A stretch of DNA of 64,000 bases from Trichoplax adhaerens (taxonomy: Eukaryota; Placozoa; Uniplacotomia; Trichoplacea; Trichoplacidae). The notes under the pieces were generated by a model. That model saw only the letters and a list, made by a program, of their open reading frames with translations, ran no database searches and was not told the origin of the DNA. Location of the stretch: positions 124,001 to 188,000 of the forward strand of contig NW_002060956.1 of assembly GCF_000150275.1 (NCBI RefSeq), read 5' to 3'. Below, one piece after another: positions 43,601 through 60,098 of this stretch (position 1 is the stretch's first letter; every line of letters begins with the position of its first letter). The position numbers and the translations under genes were made by a program.

Positions 43601-43708
43601 CGTATTAATAATATTATTATCATTGAATGAAATATAGAAACCAGCTCGGGATATAGAATAGTGCTACAGTATACCATGTTAGGTTTATGAAAATTCTCGA
43701 ATAATTGC
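40638..43708. other. Intergenic DNA between IPO4 and SAM-protease gene
   Basis: About 3 kb where the two genes converge. A microsatellite lies at 41,026-41,051. A weak candidate pair of plus-strand exons, one ending at about 43,178 and one at 43,249-43,371 with a GT/AG intron between, would encode a short Cys-containing peptide (HTRCGNYNYCSKG then a stop). It lacks a convincing start and I do not call it a gene. Confidence 0.45.
41026..41051. repeat. CATATA microsatellite
   Basis: Four tandem copies of a hexamer (CATATA) in the intergenic region after IPO4. Confidence 0.85.
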
Positions 43709-46700
43709 TCAATTATCTTCACACTTCTTCAACCAGAAGTGTACTTTATCATCAATATAATGGCGAAAATGTCGCAGAACACATACACCAACCGAATTAT
43801 AGGATTCTTTTATTACCTAGAAAAATATTTGGGGCAATAAATAACCCGACAATAAGCGTGTTGTATGTGTATTTATTGCATCGCAATGAATAATGAGATT
43901 ACATCAATACTGTAAAGTATTGATAAAATTTAAATACTTACTTCAATCTCAAGTTCTATATCTTTTATTTTAAAAACCCCAGCGTACAGCTGCTTTTCTA
44001 CAGTAGAATGGACACCATGGCTTGTGACAGTTCTTATGATATTTAATCCAAGAATTTCAACTATTTCCGGTTGAAGTGTCACAACATCACTACCTGTGTC
44101 GATTAAAAATGATTTCTGAATGTACATGCTATCCTCTTCAGGTGATCCAACTGCTGCCTTGATGCATAAGAATTCGTGTTTAGCGTTACTTAAGGCCTCC
44201 GGTTTAATCCAACTCCCAACACCTAAAGGCTCTTCAGGCTCAGTAATCCGGACATTTCCTTCTTTTAACTTTTCAACTATAAACAGCGATGGTGACATCA
44301 AAGTGAAATCTTAATAGATGTAAACTATGTTATAACGATTTCTAGGATTATCAGATCACTATCTAACGAAAAATTCTGAACAAGTTAAAAAGCACAACTT
44401 GCGACATATTAAGTAAAGTCCGCTTAATAATAATCAATTAATGTTACGATATTTTCACCATATCACGGCATAGTAATTTCATACTGTAATATATTTCTTA
44501 CGATCTGTTGTGAAACAAATTTACGTTACACTTACTCATTCTTGCAATTCGCTTGCGATGACCTGGAATCATGATTTCCACTTCATCCATAAAATCATCT
44601 ACTTTAACTATTTGTTTACATTTACGGAGGCTGTCATAGCCTAATTGTACAATTTTAGAATGATACTTTTCTAATGCAAATTGGCGCAGCCAATGATATA
44701 CTTCACCAGAGCCACTCCTACAATATGTTTTAGCTGCATTTTGCAAGACAATTTTGGTTTGTAAATAAAGTGCATGGCAAATAATTTAAAAGAAATAAAA
44801 ACAGATTCTATTACGATTTACTCTATCAATATTACTCATAAAATATTTCTTCAAAAGAACTGAATAAAGTTTAATTTTTTCATAGTATCCGTTCAAATAC
44901 AGCTTTATTAACTAGTTATACATATCATAAATTAACCACGGTATAAAACAAATGGGTGTTAAGAATAATTAATTTATCGTCAATTGTATACATATAATGT
45001 GTATAAGTTAATCTATTTCAAGGAAAAATCGAAAGCTCGTGTAAATATCTCAAGTAGTGAAATTAAGAACTATCTAATCATCGTAATGTATATGCATACT
45101 TATAGAATTGCATGCATGATAAAGCTGATGTAGCTGTATAATTTCAATATGGTACGGATTACATCTCTTTAGGTGTAACCTGGCGTGATTTGATTATTCT
45201 ACTTAATGTATGTAATTCCAGTCTTATAGGTAATATTCTTATTTAACATCGATCAACACCAACTACTTGATAATCATCTATATACTGTTGTAATGTTATT
45301 TAATGGTATCATTTAAGACTATCTTGAATGCTTGTTTTATTTGATACAATTCTTATTTTTCTTATCCATAAGTACCCAATTATGCTTGTGATCTTTCATG
45401 TGCGTATACAAGTACTGTTCTAGTATCATGTTATTTTACAACTCAATGCAGTATCATCATTTTGAATGCTTATTTTATTTGATACGCTTGATATACGTAC
45501 TTTAGTCTACATTACTGTACGCTGTACTAAATATCATCGAGCGGTTCGCAAAGAGGCATGTCATCAACATTTCCATCTCCCATATTTCACAGTGTTAATC
45601 AGGTAGGTTCAGTGGTATTCTATTTTATGTACATCCACAGGTGTGCGCGTATTTCTACTTTTAAATTTTGCGGGTTTGCATGCTACTGTATATAACACAT
45701 CTTTGTGATTTGTAAAGGTTATTATCATACAGTATAGAGCTATTATGCGTATAATAAGGGAGGAGATCGTACAACATTAATATTCTGCTTTGGACAAGAA
45801 ACTAAGCAAATGCTCTTTGGCATGAGAATATTAGTTAAGAAACTGAGATCGGAAGAGTTGACAGGCAATGATTCTATCATACGGCAAAGTCGATAGAATC
45901 GCTGCCAATCAAGTAATGCATTTATTTTGATACTGTATTGAATGATAAGCACAACTAACTGAATTACTATAGGTAGCTTCTATCCTGCACAACAGAAAGT
46001 ATGGTAAACATTGGCCTTATCTCCATATGTCTATACTGAACGAATCCATTCGATCCGATTATACAGTATAATCATCCTGTAGTCATTAACAACAAATATC
46101 AGCTATTAGCAACATTAGACAAATACGAAGACTGAATGATAGGGCGCTAAGTACAGTAACAACGGAAAAAGGAAGCGCAAAGAATTTACACAAATAGAGA
46201 CTCTTTTCAGTTCTAGCTAGATCAAGGTGATCCTTTTAATAATATAAATAAAAAAATGGAAGACCGTAGTTGAACAGACTTAATGCAAGCTTTACTGTCT
46301 ACTTACACTAATAAACTATTAGGATGATGCATTATAAATTTGAGAAGCTACAAGTGATATGTGATTCAAAATGGTTATTGCCAAGGAGTGATTCATTCAC
46401 TATCCATGTATATAGTATGATTATTATACATCATCATATTCAGAACAATAAAAGAAAGATTCATATTTAAACAGCCTTTCAACTCGTCGGAGAAGCCAAA
46501 GCAAATCACAAGTCAATACTTGAATCATACCTATGGATTGATTAATGTATCATTTAACTAGAATGGCGGATAAAAAGTTACCGATGTGCATCATATTGAG
46601 TAGAACTACTCTACGTGTAGATAATAGCAGGTAGTTACGATAGTAACTTATTAAGATGAAAATGCTGACTGTCACTTTTATTGTAAAAACGGATTATTCT

Positions 46701-47083
46701 CTTGCGACTAGATAACCTGACCAATAAATAATGCCTGCACTGCGTGTCAGATAGGACAAGTGCCTACGCCTGCTCGTCATGGCACCAATTTCAAGAGTCA
46801 TTGAAATGAACTGCAAATGTAGTAGACTAGCTCTAAATTGAACCATCAAGGTAGCACCTTTAGGCATATTACAATTGTGTTACTCACCTGCAGCTAAAAT
46901 TTCACATCTATCAGTTGGATTTTTGATCTGCATTTGATCTAAATCGCTTTCATCTAGCATGCAAAGATCTTCTTCACAATCGTATCCTTGAGATTCAAAG
47001 CGGCTATGATAGCGATCATATAATCCAATGGGTTGTAACAACTTTTTAATGACCACGGTTGTAAATTCATCCCTACTGGACAT
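43709..47083 (-). CDS. Double SAM domain, retropepsin-like aspartyl protease protein
   Basis: Four exons, 47083-46888, 44733-44536, 44276-43942 and 43816-43709, splice in consistent phase (1, 1, 0) into 278 residues. Exon 1 is a SAM-like domain (about residues 10-65): LLQPIGLYDRYHSRFESQGY, then DLCMLDESDLDQM. Exon 2 is a clearer SAM domain (about 73-131): VYHWLRQFALEKYHSKIVQLG and the closing IPGHRKRIARM. Exons 3-4 form a single-lobed retropepsin fold: the catalytic FLIDTGSDVVTL with Asp near residue 191, and the C-terminal VGVCVLRHFRHYID, where retropepsins have their second hydrophobic-Gly motif. SAM domains usually make dimers or polymers, and a retropepsin needs to dimerise, so SAM-driven self-assembly could make the active enzyme (inference). 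Intact introns and no reverse transcriptase nearby argue for a host gene rather than a live retroelement. Intron 1 is about 2.15 kb. I do not recognise a vertebrate orthologue. Confidence 0.82.
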
Positions 47084-47136
47084 TTTAGCAGTACTTTTTG
47101 ATCAACTTGCATGCACAAAAATGAATGGATTGTTAT

Positions 47137-47295
47137 TGCCTTTGGTAATCGTTGATCAATCAATCAGTCGTCTGTTATTCGACGCGCAGATTGATCACTT
47201 TAATTGACAGTCTGGATGCCTTTAGTGATTGTTGATCAATCAAGCAATCGTCTCTTATTCGACGCCAAGATTGATCAGTGTAACAGACAGTCTGG
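47137..47295. repeat. 80-base tandem duplication upstream of SAM-protease gene
   Basis: Two copies starting TGCCTTTGGTAATCGTTGAT (47137) and TGCCTTTAGTGATTGTTGAT (47217), both ending ACAGTCTGG. Each copy holds the opposed motifs TTGATCAATCA and GATTGATCA flanking TATTCGACG. The first copy begins only about 55 bases upstream of the start codon, so it may lie in the promoter or 5' leader. Confidence 0.85.
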
Positions 47296-47516
47296 TTGGA
47301 AAATTGGAACTCTCGTAGTGATTAATCGATGAATAAAAGACTAATTATTTATATAACGCGACTGTACGATCTACCGGTATTAAGAATGATCTGATTGACG
47401 TCTTTTGAACTATTCAAGTATCCATTTTTCCATTGAAAGTTGCAGTATATCGAAGAAGAAAAGAGATGCTACTACATTCCACACTTGCAATGGAGACTGC
47501 TGGCATTTCCTCTTTT

Positions 47517-47538
47517 AAAGCGATATCGCGATCGCTTT
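47517..47538. repeat. Perfect 8-base inverted repeat
   Basis: AAAGCGAT and ATCGCTTT separated by six bases (ATCGCG), giving an almost fully palindromic site in the divergent intergenic region. Possible binding site; no protein can be assigned. Confidence 0.6.
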
Positions 47539-47814
47539 AATATTGATTCTAAGCTGTTTTTATTTTCAAGCCAAATCAATGTGTCATACTGAGCAGGTTT
47601 AAGCTTGTCGGGTTGTCGTTGTCACTTGTCATTCGTCACCAATCATTTGAATGGTATGACTTGAGTCACAGGATACCAATTCCTACAATCGTCGTACTGT
47701 ACAGGACAGAACTGATGTGACGCACTCAGGAGTTATGAGTCATAACATGTACAGTCAAAGTATGAGAGATACTGTTGACTATAGACTAGAAACCTTTCGA
47801 TTCCTTTCACACTA

Positions 47815-47890
47815 CAGTACAGTACACTGTAAGCGCTACAATGCACTGCACACTCAGTGAGTGCACAGTACAGTACAGTAGTACAGTACG
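47815..47890. repeat. GTACAGTAC cluster
   Basis: Alternating GTACA and GTACT pentamers with CAGTACAGTACACTG and CAGTACAGTACAGTAGTAC, immediately before the satellite array. Confidence 0.75.
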
Positions 47891-48041
47891 TCACTGAACA
47901 GTGAATAAGTGGGACTCTCCGATTAATTCAATTCAATAAATTAACGTGTAGAAACATGATCACATCATCTTGAGATTTTCATTTATTCTTCCATCATCTG
48001 ACTTCAAGTCGTTGTCATTATTTTCTTTTTCTAAGACGAGT

Positions 48042-49138
48042 CGATTGAGTAGTAAACGATTCCAACGACAGCCAAAATCGGACTACTGTATAACCTATCA
48101 TATTGGATAGTACTGTACCATGTTAATGTACATTGTAGCAGTAAAGTAGTGCGTCTCACACGCCTTACTCATCCTACTCAATCATTGAAGTGTTCAGTCA
48201 AAATCTGACCATAGCCTGTCATACCGTATTCTTCAATGTACAGTACTGAGTACTGTACTGTACTGTACATTGTACAGTAAATGTACACTTGAAGTGGTGC
48301 AGCGCGTACGCACTAACGACACTCGTCCTGTGGATGAGTCCGATTGAGTAGTAAACGATTCAAAACGACAGCCAAAATCGGACTATAGCCTATTCTATTG
48401 GACAGTACTGTACAGAATGTACGCTGTAGCAGTGAAGTAGTGCGTCTCAGACGCCTTACCCATCCTAGTCAATCATTGAAGTGTTCAGTCAAAATCTGAC
48501 TATAGCCTGTCATATTCTTCAATGTACAGTACTGAGTACTGTACTGTACTGTACTGTACATTGTACACGTGAAGTGGTGCAGCGCGTACGCACTAACGAC
48601 ACTCGTCCTGTGGATGAGTCCCATTGAGTAGTAAACGATTCAAAACGACAGCCAAAATCGGATTATAGCCTATTCTATTGGACAGTACTGTACAGAATGT
48701 ACGCTGTAGCAGTGAAGTAGTGCATCTCAGACGCCTTACCCATCCTAGTCAATCATTGAAGTGTTCAGTCAAAATTTGACTATAGCCTGTCATATTCTTC
48801 AATGTACAGTACTGAGTACTGTACTCTACTGTACAGTACATTGTACAAGTGAAGTGGTGCAGCACGTACGCACTAACGACACTCGTCCTGTGGATGAGTC
48901 CGATTGAGTAGTAAACGATTCAAAACGACAAGCAAATTCCGATTATAGCCTATCATATTGGACAGGAAATGATTCAAAACGACAGCCAAAATCGGACTAT
49001 AGCCTATTCTATTGGACAGTACTGTACAACGTAAATTGTAGCAGTGAAGTAGTGCGTCTCGCCTTACCCATCCTACTCAATCATTGAAGTGTTCAGTCAA
49101 AATCTAACCGTAGCCTAGCATACTGTACTGTTCAATGT
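48042..49138. repeat. Satellite-like tandem array, period 280-299
   Basis: Four units beginning (C)GATTGAGTAGTAAACGATT at 48042, 48341, 48621 and 48901; spacing 299, 280, 280. Each carries a GACAGCCAAAATCGGA block, GCGTCTCAGACGCC-like and CAATCATTGAAGTGTTCAG blocks, a GTACTGTAC run, and (at the three internal junctions) a hairpin ACTCGTCC-TGT-GGATGAGT. The last unit has a small internal duplication near 48,966 and decays toward 49,138. The units are highly similar, so the array is young or homogenised. Confidence 0.88.
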
Positions 49139-49143
49139 GAGCG

Positions 49144-49177
49144 GCATTCTACTCCAATCCAGTCTGGAGTAGAATGC
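49144..49177. repeat. Perfect 13-base stem-loop
   Basis: GCATTCTACTCCA at 49144-49156 pairs perfectly with TGGAGTAGAATGC at 49165-49177 around an eight-base loop (ATCCAGTC). It lies just past the satellite array and about 335 bases before the GMDS start codon. No T-run follows on either strand. Confidence 0.8.
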
Positions 49178-49511
49178 GATTCCAAACTCATTGATATTCG
49201 TCCATCCAGCATCTACGCATGCGCGATATCCAATCCTCCACCTCATCATTAGACCAATGATACGTCATACAGTACCGTACTCTGCTCGCTAGTGGCATGA
49301 ATGAGGGACATGTTGTCCATAGAAGGCCATGATTTTTTCTGGTGGTTCATGCGTACGCCAGCTTACACCTCCTGTCGACCACTCTGGTAGTACAAACTGT
49401 AACAGCAGTACAGTACAGTAGAGTGGACTCCGCTCAGTAGTGTGCACTCACCCGCAACGACCGCCTTCAAATTGCTGTGGATTCGTAGACTTTGTAAACT
49501 AATCTTTGAAA

Positions 49512-53919
<4,408 letters not shown>

Positions 53920-55138
53920 ATATTTTTGATATTCCTACAGTTATTTCAAAGATAGTTTTTGTTCCAACTTTACTAAATCTTTAGTCAACTGTTGACGCTT
54001 TTACAGTTATATTTGGGTTCATGTATCAATATAGAACTTTTTATATGTTTGCATGGCAAAAGTCATTCTCTTGAAAATGGATGAATACGGCATCCCTTGT
54101 ACTTAATCGACAGCTAAAGCCTAATGTTTTAGTTCTATTTATCTCGATCCCTTTGAGCAATGAGGATTTAATACGATGTTTGTTTGCCATTGAAAGTTAG
54201 TCGATATTTCAATTCTAAAAGTTCACTAGTTGTCCTGGATTGTTTTTGAATTTAGATCTTCTTGAATAAAACTACGTCTAGCCTTATTACGTATTGTAAG
54301 AAGTTCATTTTGCTACGTATCTTGTCAATGAAACGAACAGCCTATGAGATTAATAATAATATAATGGTAGGCGTTATGGATAAGTGGAAATTGTTATTCA
54401 TATTGATAACCCTCCTAGTTTCGAATATTATCTACTAGCTTTAATGCAATGAAAAGTTAAATTTCTTTTAAAACTAAAATGAAGTCTAATTTTTCGACCA
54501 GAGGGAGGTTGTTTAGGTAGGGAAATGTGTGATCCTCTGGCTGTGCAGCATTTCCCTAATTGGCTAAAAATATTGAAAAAGATACTTTCTGATTAGATTA
54601 GTTGATCTGCCAGTCCTCCGGTCGATTGTATAACTACCAGTTCAAGTTGTATAATGTGTATTGTACAGTATATGACATATATACGTCATTAACACTGCAC
54701 TATTGCCTCTGTGTCCGTCAGGACAGTATAGTACAACACGAATTCCGGTACGTGCATTACACAGTACTAAGCAAGAGGACCTAATACTAGCTATTACATG
54801 GAATAAATACCATACCAGTAGTTACATTTACTGATATACTTTACAAGCAATTGTAGAATTGCCAATTTTGGGATTGATAATCTTGCACCGGGATCAAAAG
54901 CAGTCCCAGTACAGTACCACGTACCAACATACAGTATAGTATACCGTGCATTAGAGTATAGAGCAAGTTAAAGGCATACTGTACACTATACAGTGGAGTA
55001 TTAAGACAAACAGATCAACCAAAAAGTATAATTTGCAATTTCGTATACAGTACGATGAAGGTCTGTTGCTATTGCGGCCGTGTGGTGTATTACTATTGAT
55101 GGTTAAGTGCCCATACGTAACTATTGAGGCCGTATGGT

Positions 55139-56170
55139 GCACAGTCCAGCACAGTACGCCAGATCAAAATACAGTACTGTAAGTGAAAAAAAATATCGAA
55201 GCAGTAAAGCTCGATATGCAGATAACTCAATAAAGTGTTTTAGGCGCTCCGAACCAAGCTACACTCTAAACTAGTTGGAACTGTACAGAGCAGAGTACTG
55301 TACAGTACAGTACTGTACTGGACTGTGAATAGAAGACTTTTCACTGCAGCGTACAGTACTGTAGTCTGTAATTACAGTACAGTACTGTACAGTACGTACA
55401 AGCTGGAAGAGAAGAGTAACAACGCTTTGTACTGTACTGTAGCGTACTGTACAGTACTGTACAGTGTACACTAGGCCCAGCCATAATAACCCCGATTACT
55501 CAGATACTCAGCGTAAATAGCTTAAACGATGATACTGTACATTACAGTACTGTACACGCAGTCTGTATTCTATACAGTACTGTACAGTGTACAGTACAGT
55601 GTGCAGTACAGTGTATTGTACAGTACAGTACTGTAGTCTGTAATTATAGTACAGTACAGTACAGTACAGTACAGTACTGTACAGGCTGGAAGAGAGAGTG
55701 ACAAACCCTTTGTACAGTACTATACAGTACTGTACTGTACTTATTCCGTACCGCAGTGTACCAGTAATTTCTAGTAGCGCATGGTACAGTACGTACAGTA
55801 CACGCAGTCTGTAGTCTTTACAGTATAGTACTGTACAGTACAGTACTGTATATTGGGTACAGTACAGTACTGTACTGTACAGTAGTCTGTAATTACAGTA
55901 CTGTACTGTACTGTACTGTACAGTACAGTACTATACAAACTGGAAGAGAAGAGTGACAAGATCTTGTACAGTATGCATTGCGCAGTGAAAAGTTTTTCGC
56001 TCACAGCACAATATTACAAACCACACCCAAGCTACAGTACAAGGATTTCCCAATTTTCTCTTTGTAACTGTACTGTACGGTACTGTACTGTACAGTACAA
56101 TGTACGGTACACTGTGCTGTACCGTCACAGCTAAACCTTTGAATGATACAGTACAGTGCAGTATCTTTCA
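55139..56170. repeat. Large GTACT/GTACA array with 250-270 base superunit
   Basis: Dense alternation of the pentamer and its reverse complement over 1 kb. A superunit is visible: GTCTGTAATTA followed by pentamer runs, then a GCTGGAAGAGA/ACTGGAAGAGA block and a (CTT/TCTT)GTAC end, at about 55,362, 55,635 and 55,887. Open frames read through because the repeat lacks stops in some frames; they are not genes. Confidence 0.85.
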
Positions 56171-58100
56171 ATCCTGCGCACAGTACAGTACTGGTACCGT
56201 AAAAGGGATTTTTGAAAGATTTTTTAATCCAGGCGCCATCCTGACAGCGAAACCTTTAACGGGCATTGTGCGTACTGCACGCTTCAACGTTCCCATATCA
56301 ATCAACGGTTGGAACGACTTTGAACCTGGAATATTGACAACGCGTTGCAACCGCGCACTTTACTATACTGTGCAGTATATACGTGTCTCAGCCAATACCT
56401 AACCAGGAAGATTCAGTAGGGAAGGAGATCCCTAGGGCGAACATTGAAAGTGCCTTGAAAGAACTGCTGTGCCTCTCCAAATCCACAATTACAAATATTA
56501 CTATTTCTACCATTTTCTTGTAGTACTGGATAACATTGGATGTTGGAATAAAGAAATCGGCTCTACTCTTTCTGAAGGCTTTAGGTAAGTGGCAGTGAGT
56601 AAATTTTCTTGTTGAAAGATCTACTACAATGCAGTCAGTGACATTATTAAATATGCAGTGTTGATTTGGTTAAGAACAACAGCCCCAAAGTTTAAAAGCA
56701 TTCTACGCGCGTGTTTTCTGTCGGCATGGTTTAACTTTAATTACTGTACTGAAGAGAAATTGAAATCAACGAACAATATTTTTGTGGATGAACAGGACTG
56801 TTCATAAAAGTAATGGAGCGAAATAGTTCAAAATTAGCCTAATCAAATCCTTCCTTGTTCATAAAGTCGATACTTTACCGGCAATGGTTAATATAAGGAA
56901 TCTTAGCAATTGAGAAAATACTCTACTTCGTTCGACTTTTCAATATACTTCACCATAATAATTCAGTAGACGATTTGTACAGTGCTGTTACTCATTGGAA
57001 AATACGCTATCACACTCTTATATTTCACAATCGCCATGGCTGACTAACGTTCATTGACATCAGTTACATAACCAAATCTACGGTAATAACAGTTGATGCT
57101 TGATCTTTCTGCACTTCAAGTAGTGTGATGTAAACCGTAACTATCACAATGATTGTCTCAAAATACGTGTGTCTGCTTACCCTATCACGTAATCTACAGT
57201 ACATATACAACGTCTAAGCTATATTAGGTAGGATAAAAACGTAGAAAACGCTCACTTTCATACAGCCAACTTACTGTGATGTCGATAAAGGCTGTAATTG
57301 TTGGACGACAGGCATCAATGTGCGCAAAATTCATACATCATTCAGGGTTAAAATCGCGCTTATATTGCCTGCAGCGTGACTAAAATACAAGAACTTTGAT
57401 ATGGAAAAGCTAATGATACCTAAAATAGCAACATCAATGCATACTAGCACTCGTAAATTACATTACTTGATAAGATAATGGACTTGATCATGTTCCATGC
57501 AATAATGATAAGCTGATAACTGTTAAGTAATACTGGACGGTACTGAAGATTACTGTACTGTAGTCTTCTTTTGCCTCACTGTCATGACAGAAATCAGTAC
57601 AGCACGTTCTCGTCTCTACGATATACTGTATATATATACTGTATGTCTGTATGACTAATGTACTGTACATAGCAGAAGATTCAGTAACACATAAAATCTG
57701 CGATGAAAGTCCAGTGATCCCAGCTACTTATTCATTGAAAATATCGAAAATTGAGACTTGTAGAGTAGGTACAGTAGGTTTTGTTTCGATCACCATTTCT
57801 ACAGTAATTTGCAAGCTTCAACGGAGGCAGCAGTAGTGCTCAGCCACCTCTCCTACAACACCGTCTAGTAGCGTACAGTACTGTAGTATCGTGGACGCTG
57901 TGCACTGGCAGTATTGTACTTGATATCTTTTCGCCACGATAGCATAAGTTGAAATGAGTACACGAAGAAGAAATTCTAGAATTATACTGTAACAATCATT
58001 GAAATGCGTTGACTATCCAATTAGTAGAACAATGTTGATGATACGCTAGTTTTAAGTTCAATAAACCATTTGTACATTGAATAAAAATCATAAAATAACA

Positions 58101-58448
58101 ATGTCTGGAAATGGCAAGTCGATAGATCAAGTGTATCAGTCTTTAGTCAGTATCATCACCATACTGGAAAAAGAAAAGCCACTGACAACGGTGACTGTGC
58201 TCGTAGTGAAATCTCCATACAGTACAGTACAAAGCATGGAGGCTGTCATTAAAACAAGCTTTCACCATGAGCACACTGTACCGTTGTCAGTTGCTTTCTT
58301 TTATGTCTATAGTATGAATAAAACGTGGAGTGAACTTACCTCACTCACTACTGAACATTTAGCCGTCACAGTGATTGTACTCCAGTTTGCCATACACAAC
58401 CCGACGTCTACGACTAAGATGAATAAAGAATGTTTTCTTTCTTGTTGA
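58101..58448 (+). other. Unrecognised 115-codon open frame
   Basis: Starts MSGNGKSIDQVYQSLVSIIT and ends KECFLSC. It has an ATG, is among the longer open frames outside the known genes, and has a less AT-driven composition than the surrounding noise. However it contains a translated GTACAGTAC unit (SPYSTVQS) and no domain or splice partner that I recognise. It could be a chance frame, a young gene or a single-exon fragment. Confidence 0.2.
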
Positions 58449-59048
58449 CCTCAACTCTTCACTGAAATCAGACACCTGAATGGGTCAAGAAATGAATTGG
58501 AGGTCGACACAGTCTAGTCCACCCTGGATTGTACTGTAAACTACAGTACAATCCACTGTCCGAAATGACACAATAGGATCGGTCGTACAGTACGGTACTC
58601 TACTGTACACGTAACAGTATCTACAACTTGATAGAAATCACTATTAGTCTCTAGTAGTCCCAACATACAGTATGAAAACAGTCCACTACAAAATGTGGTC
58701 CAGTGCGGCTAGTACAGTACGTTAGTTGCCAATCAATCCTAATACAATACCATGATGCGCATAGACAACTCCATGCAGTACGGTAATGGTAGATCGAGTT
58801 TTTTATGGATGGTAAGAGAATATCAACCAACTACCTATCTGGCGAAATGTAAGAAAATGCTTGTCGATTTTGCAAACGTTACATCACCATTAAGGATCTA
58901 TGGACGCATGTACAGTATGCAGTACCATCAGTTGTTAGCCAAAGTCGTCCATCAATTAGACATTGTCGTTCAGTTTCTAGTCTATGGAACACCGTGTAGT
59001 TATCATTAAGATACACCAGTCTTACTAGTAACCAAGTATGAAGAACTT

Positions 59049-59070
59049 GATATATATATATATATATATG
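59049..59070. repeat. TA dinucleotide microsatellite
   Basis: About ten TA units in the intergenic region upstream of the CHD gene. Confidence 0.9.
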
Positions 59071-60098
59071 CAACACATCAATACCTTTTAGAACATAACA
59101 TTATGCGACAAAAAAAGTACACCGTGTTTTATGACAGCACTTCTGCGTTGTCACAAAGTTATCAACTTCAACATTCTAATGAATGACGATATAGTGGATT
59201 TCCTAATCGATAATGAATTAATATCACCTTTTTACTTGATATCTTATCAAATTCTCTGCCTTTTTGCAAGACAGCAATTGTAATGTTGACTGTGATGCTA
59301 TGATACTCCGGATCAAGTCCATTATACCTACCACCTTAACTACTTTCCATCTGTCCAACCTGGTTTCTAGTCTGGCAGTTAATTTTACATGTAATTTCGA
59401 CCCACTTGAACATTCAAAGCCCAGCATCATTATGCTATTGCATTAATACACGTAGATAGCAACTTCTTCAATAAATAAATGAATTACCAATATCCTATAC
59501 GTATACGGTTACCGTTCATCACCACTCATGAATAGGTGACTACCTTCCTTCAGAAGAGCCTTCTATTTCTTTTTACTAGTCCAAACATCTTTATTTCAGA
59601 GAGGCTGTAATTATTCGTTTAAACTATCTTGACTAACCATAAAACGTTAAATCTCGCAGTAAAATACGGTAATAGCCTAGCTTTCACTCTAGTTTTAAGT
59701 GATCATTTTATCCTTTCGCTATATACGGAGTATATATTATATCTACACATGTATGAATGTCATTAACAAACTAGAGTACCCTGTCTTCTACTGTAAGTAA
59801 TATTTCTAGATTTTTGAAAAATTTGCAACTATCTCAGTTTTAGACGTCATACCTAACATATCATACTGTATAGTGATGAAGAGATAATTTATAATAGTTC
59901 ACTACGTCTTATATCCCTAATGACGTAAAATATCCGATTTATTTTCCAGCGTTGTCTGTATAAAGACTGTAAATGAATGAAATTTTAATTTCATAACGTT
60001 CAAAGGAAGATCGTTCAGTTCTATTCTGCGGACTTGAATGCTACGTTTATTATAATTGGATATCAGTACTTACAGAACTTGACGACTTCCTGACCGAT

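Larger units (their letters stand above)
47084..49511. promoter_or_regulatory. Divergent intergenic region SAM-protease / GMDS
   Basis: About 2.4 kb between opposed start codons. From left to right it contains an 80-base tandem duplication, an inverted AAAGCGAT/ATCGCTTT site, a GTACAGTAC cluster, a 280-300 base satellite array and a perfect stem-loop. No coding exon is supported. Both promoters must lie here. Confidence 0.55.
53920..60098. other. Repeat-rich intergenic region before CHD gene
   Basis: About 6.2 kb with no gene I can identify. It holds the GMDS 3' end, the densest GTACTGTAC array of the window (55,139-56,170), a slightly GC-richer patch with overlapping open frames on both strands (56,168-56,402), and two plus-strand ATG open frames, 58101-58448 (115 residues) and 58752-59009 (85 residues), with no recognisable domain. 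Confidence 0.5.

Noticed and set aside
43709-44276. Retropepsin domain as part of a live retrotransposon
   Set aside because: No reverse transcriptase, RNase H, integrase or terminal repeats were seen nearby, and the domain is split by a phased intron and spliced to SAM exons.
48600-48660. Possible hammerhead ribozyme in the satellite units (GTGGATGAGTCC... AGTAAACG)
   Set aside because: The core CUGAUGA and GAAA motifs are not present: the sequence reads CTGTGGATGAG and GTAAAC. The hairpin is real but is not a hammerhead.
55271-56004. Several minus-strand open frames of 60-77 codons rich in Tyr, Cys, Thr and Val
   Set aside because: They are translations of the GTACT/GTACA repeat (YCTVQYSTV-type peptides), not genes.
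58752-59009. 85-codon plus-strand frame starting MMRIDNSMQYG
   Set aside because: Includes repeat-derived segments, has no domain, and overlaps a frame on the other strand; not supported as a gene.
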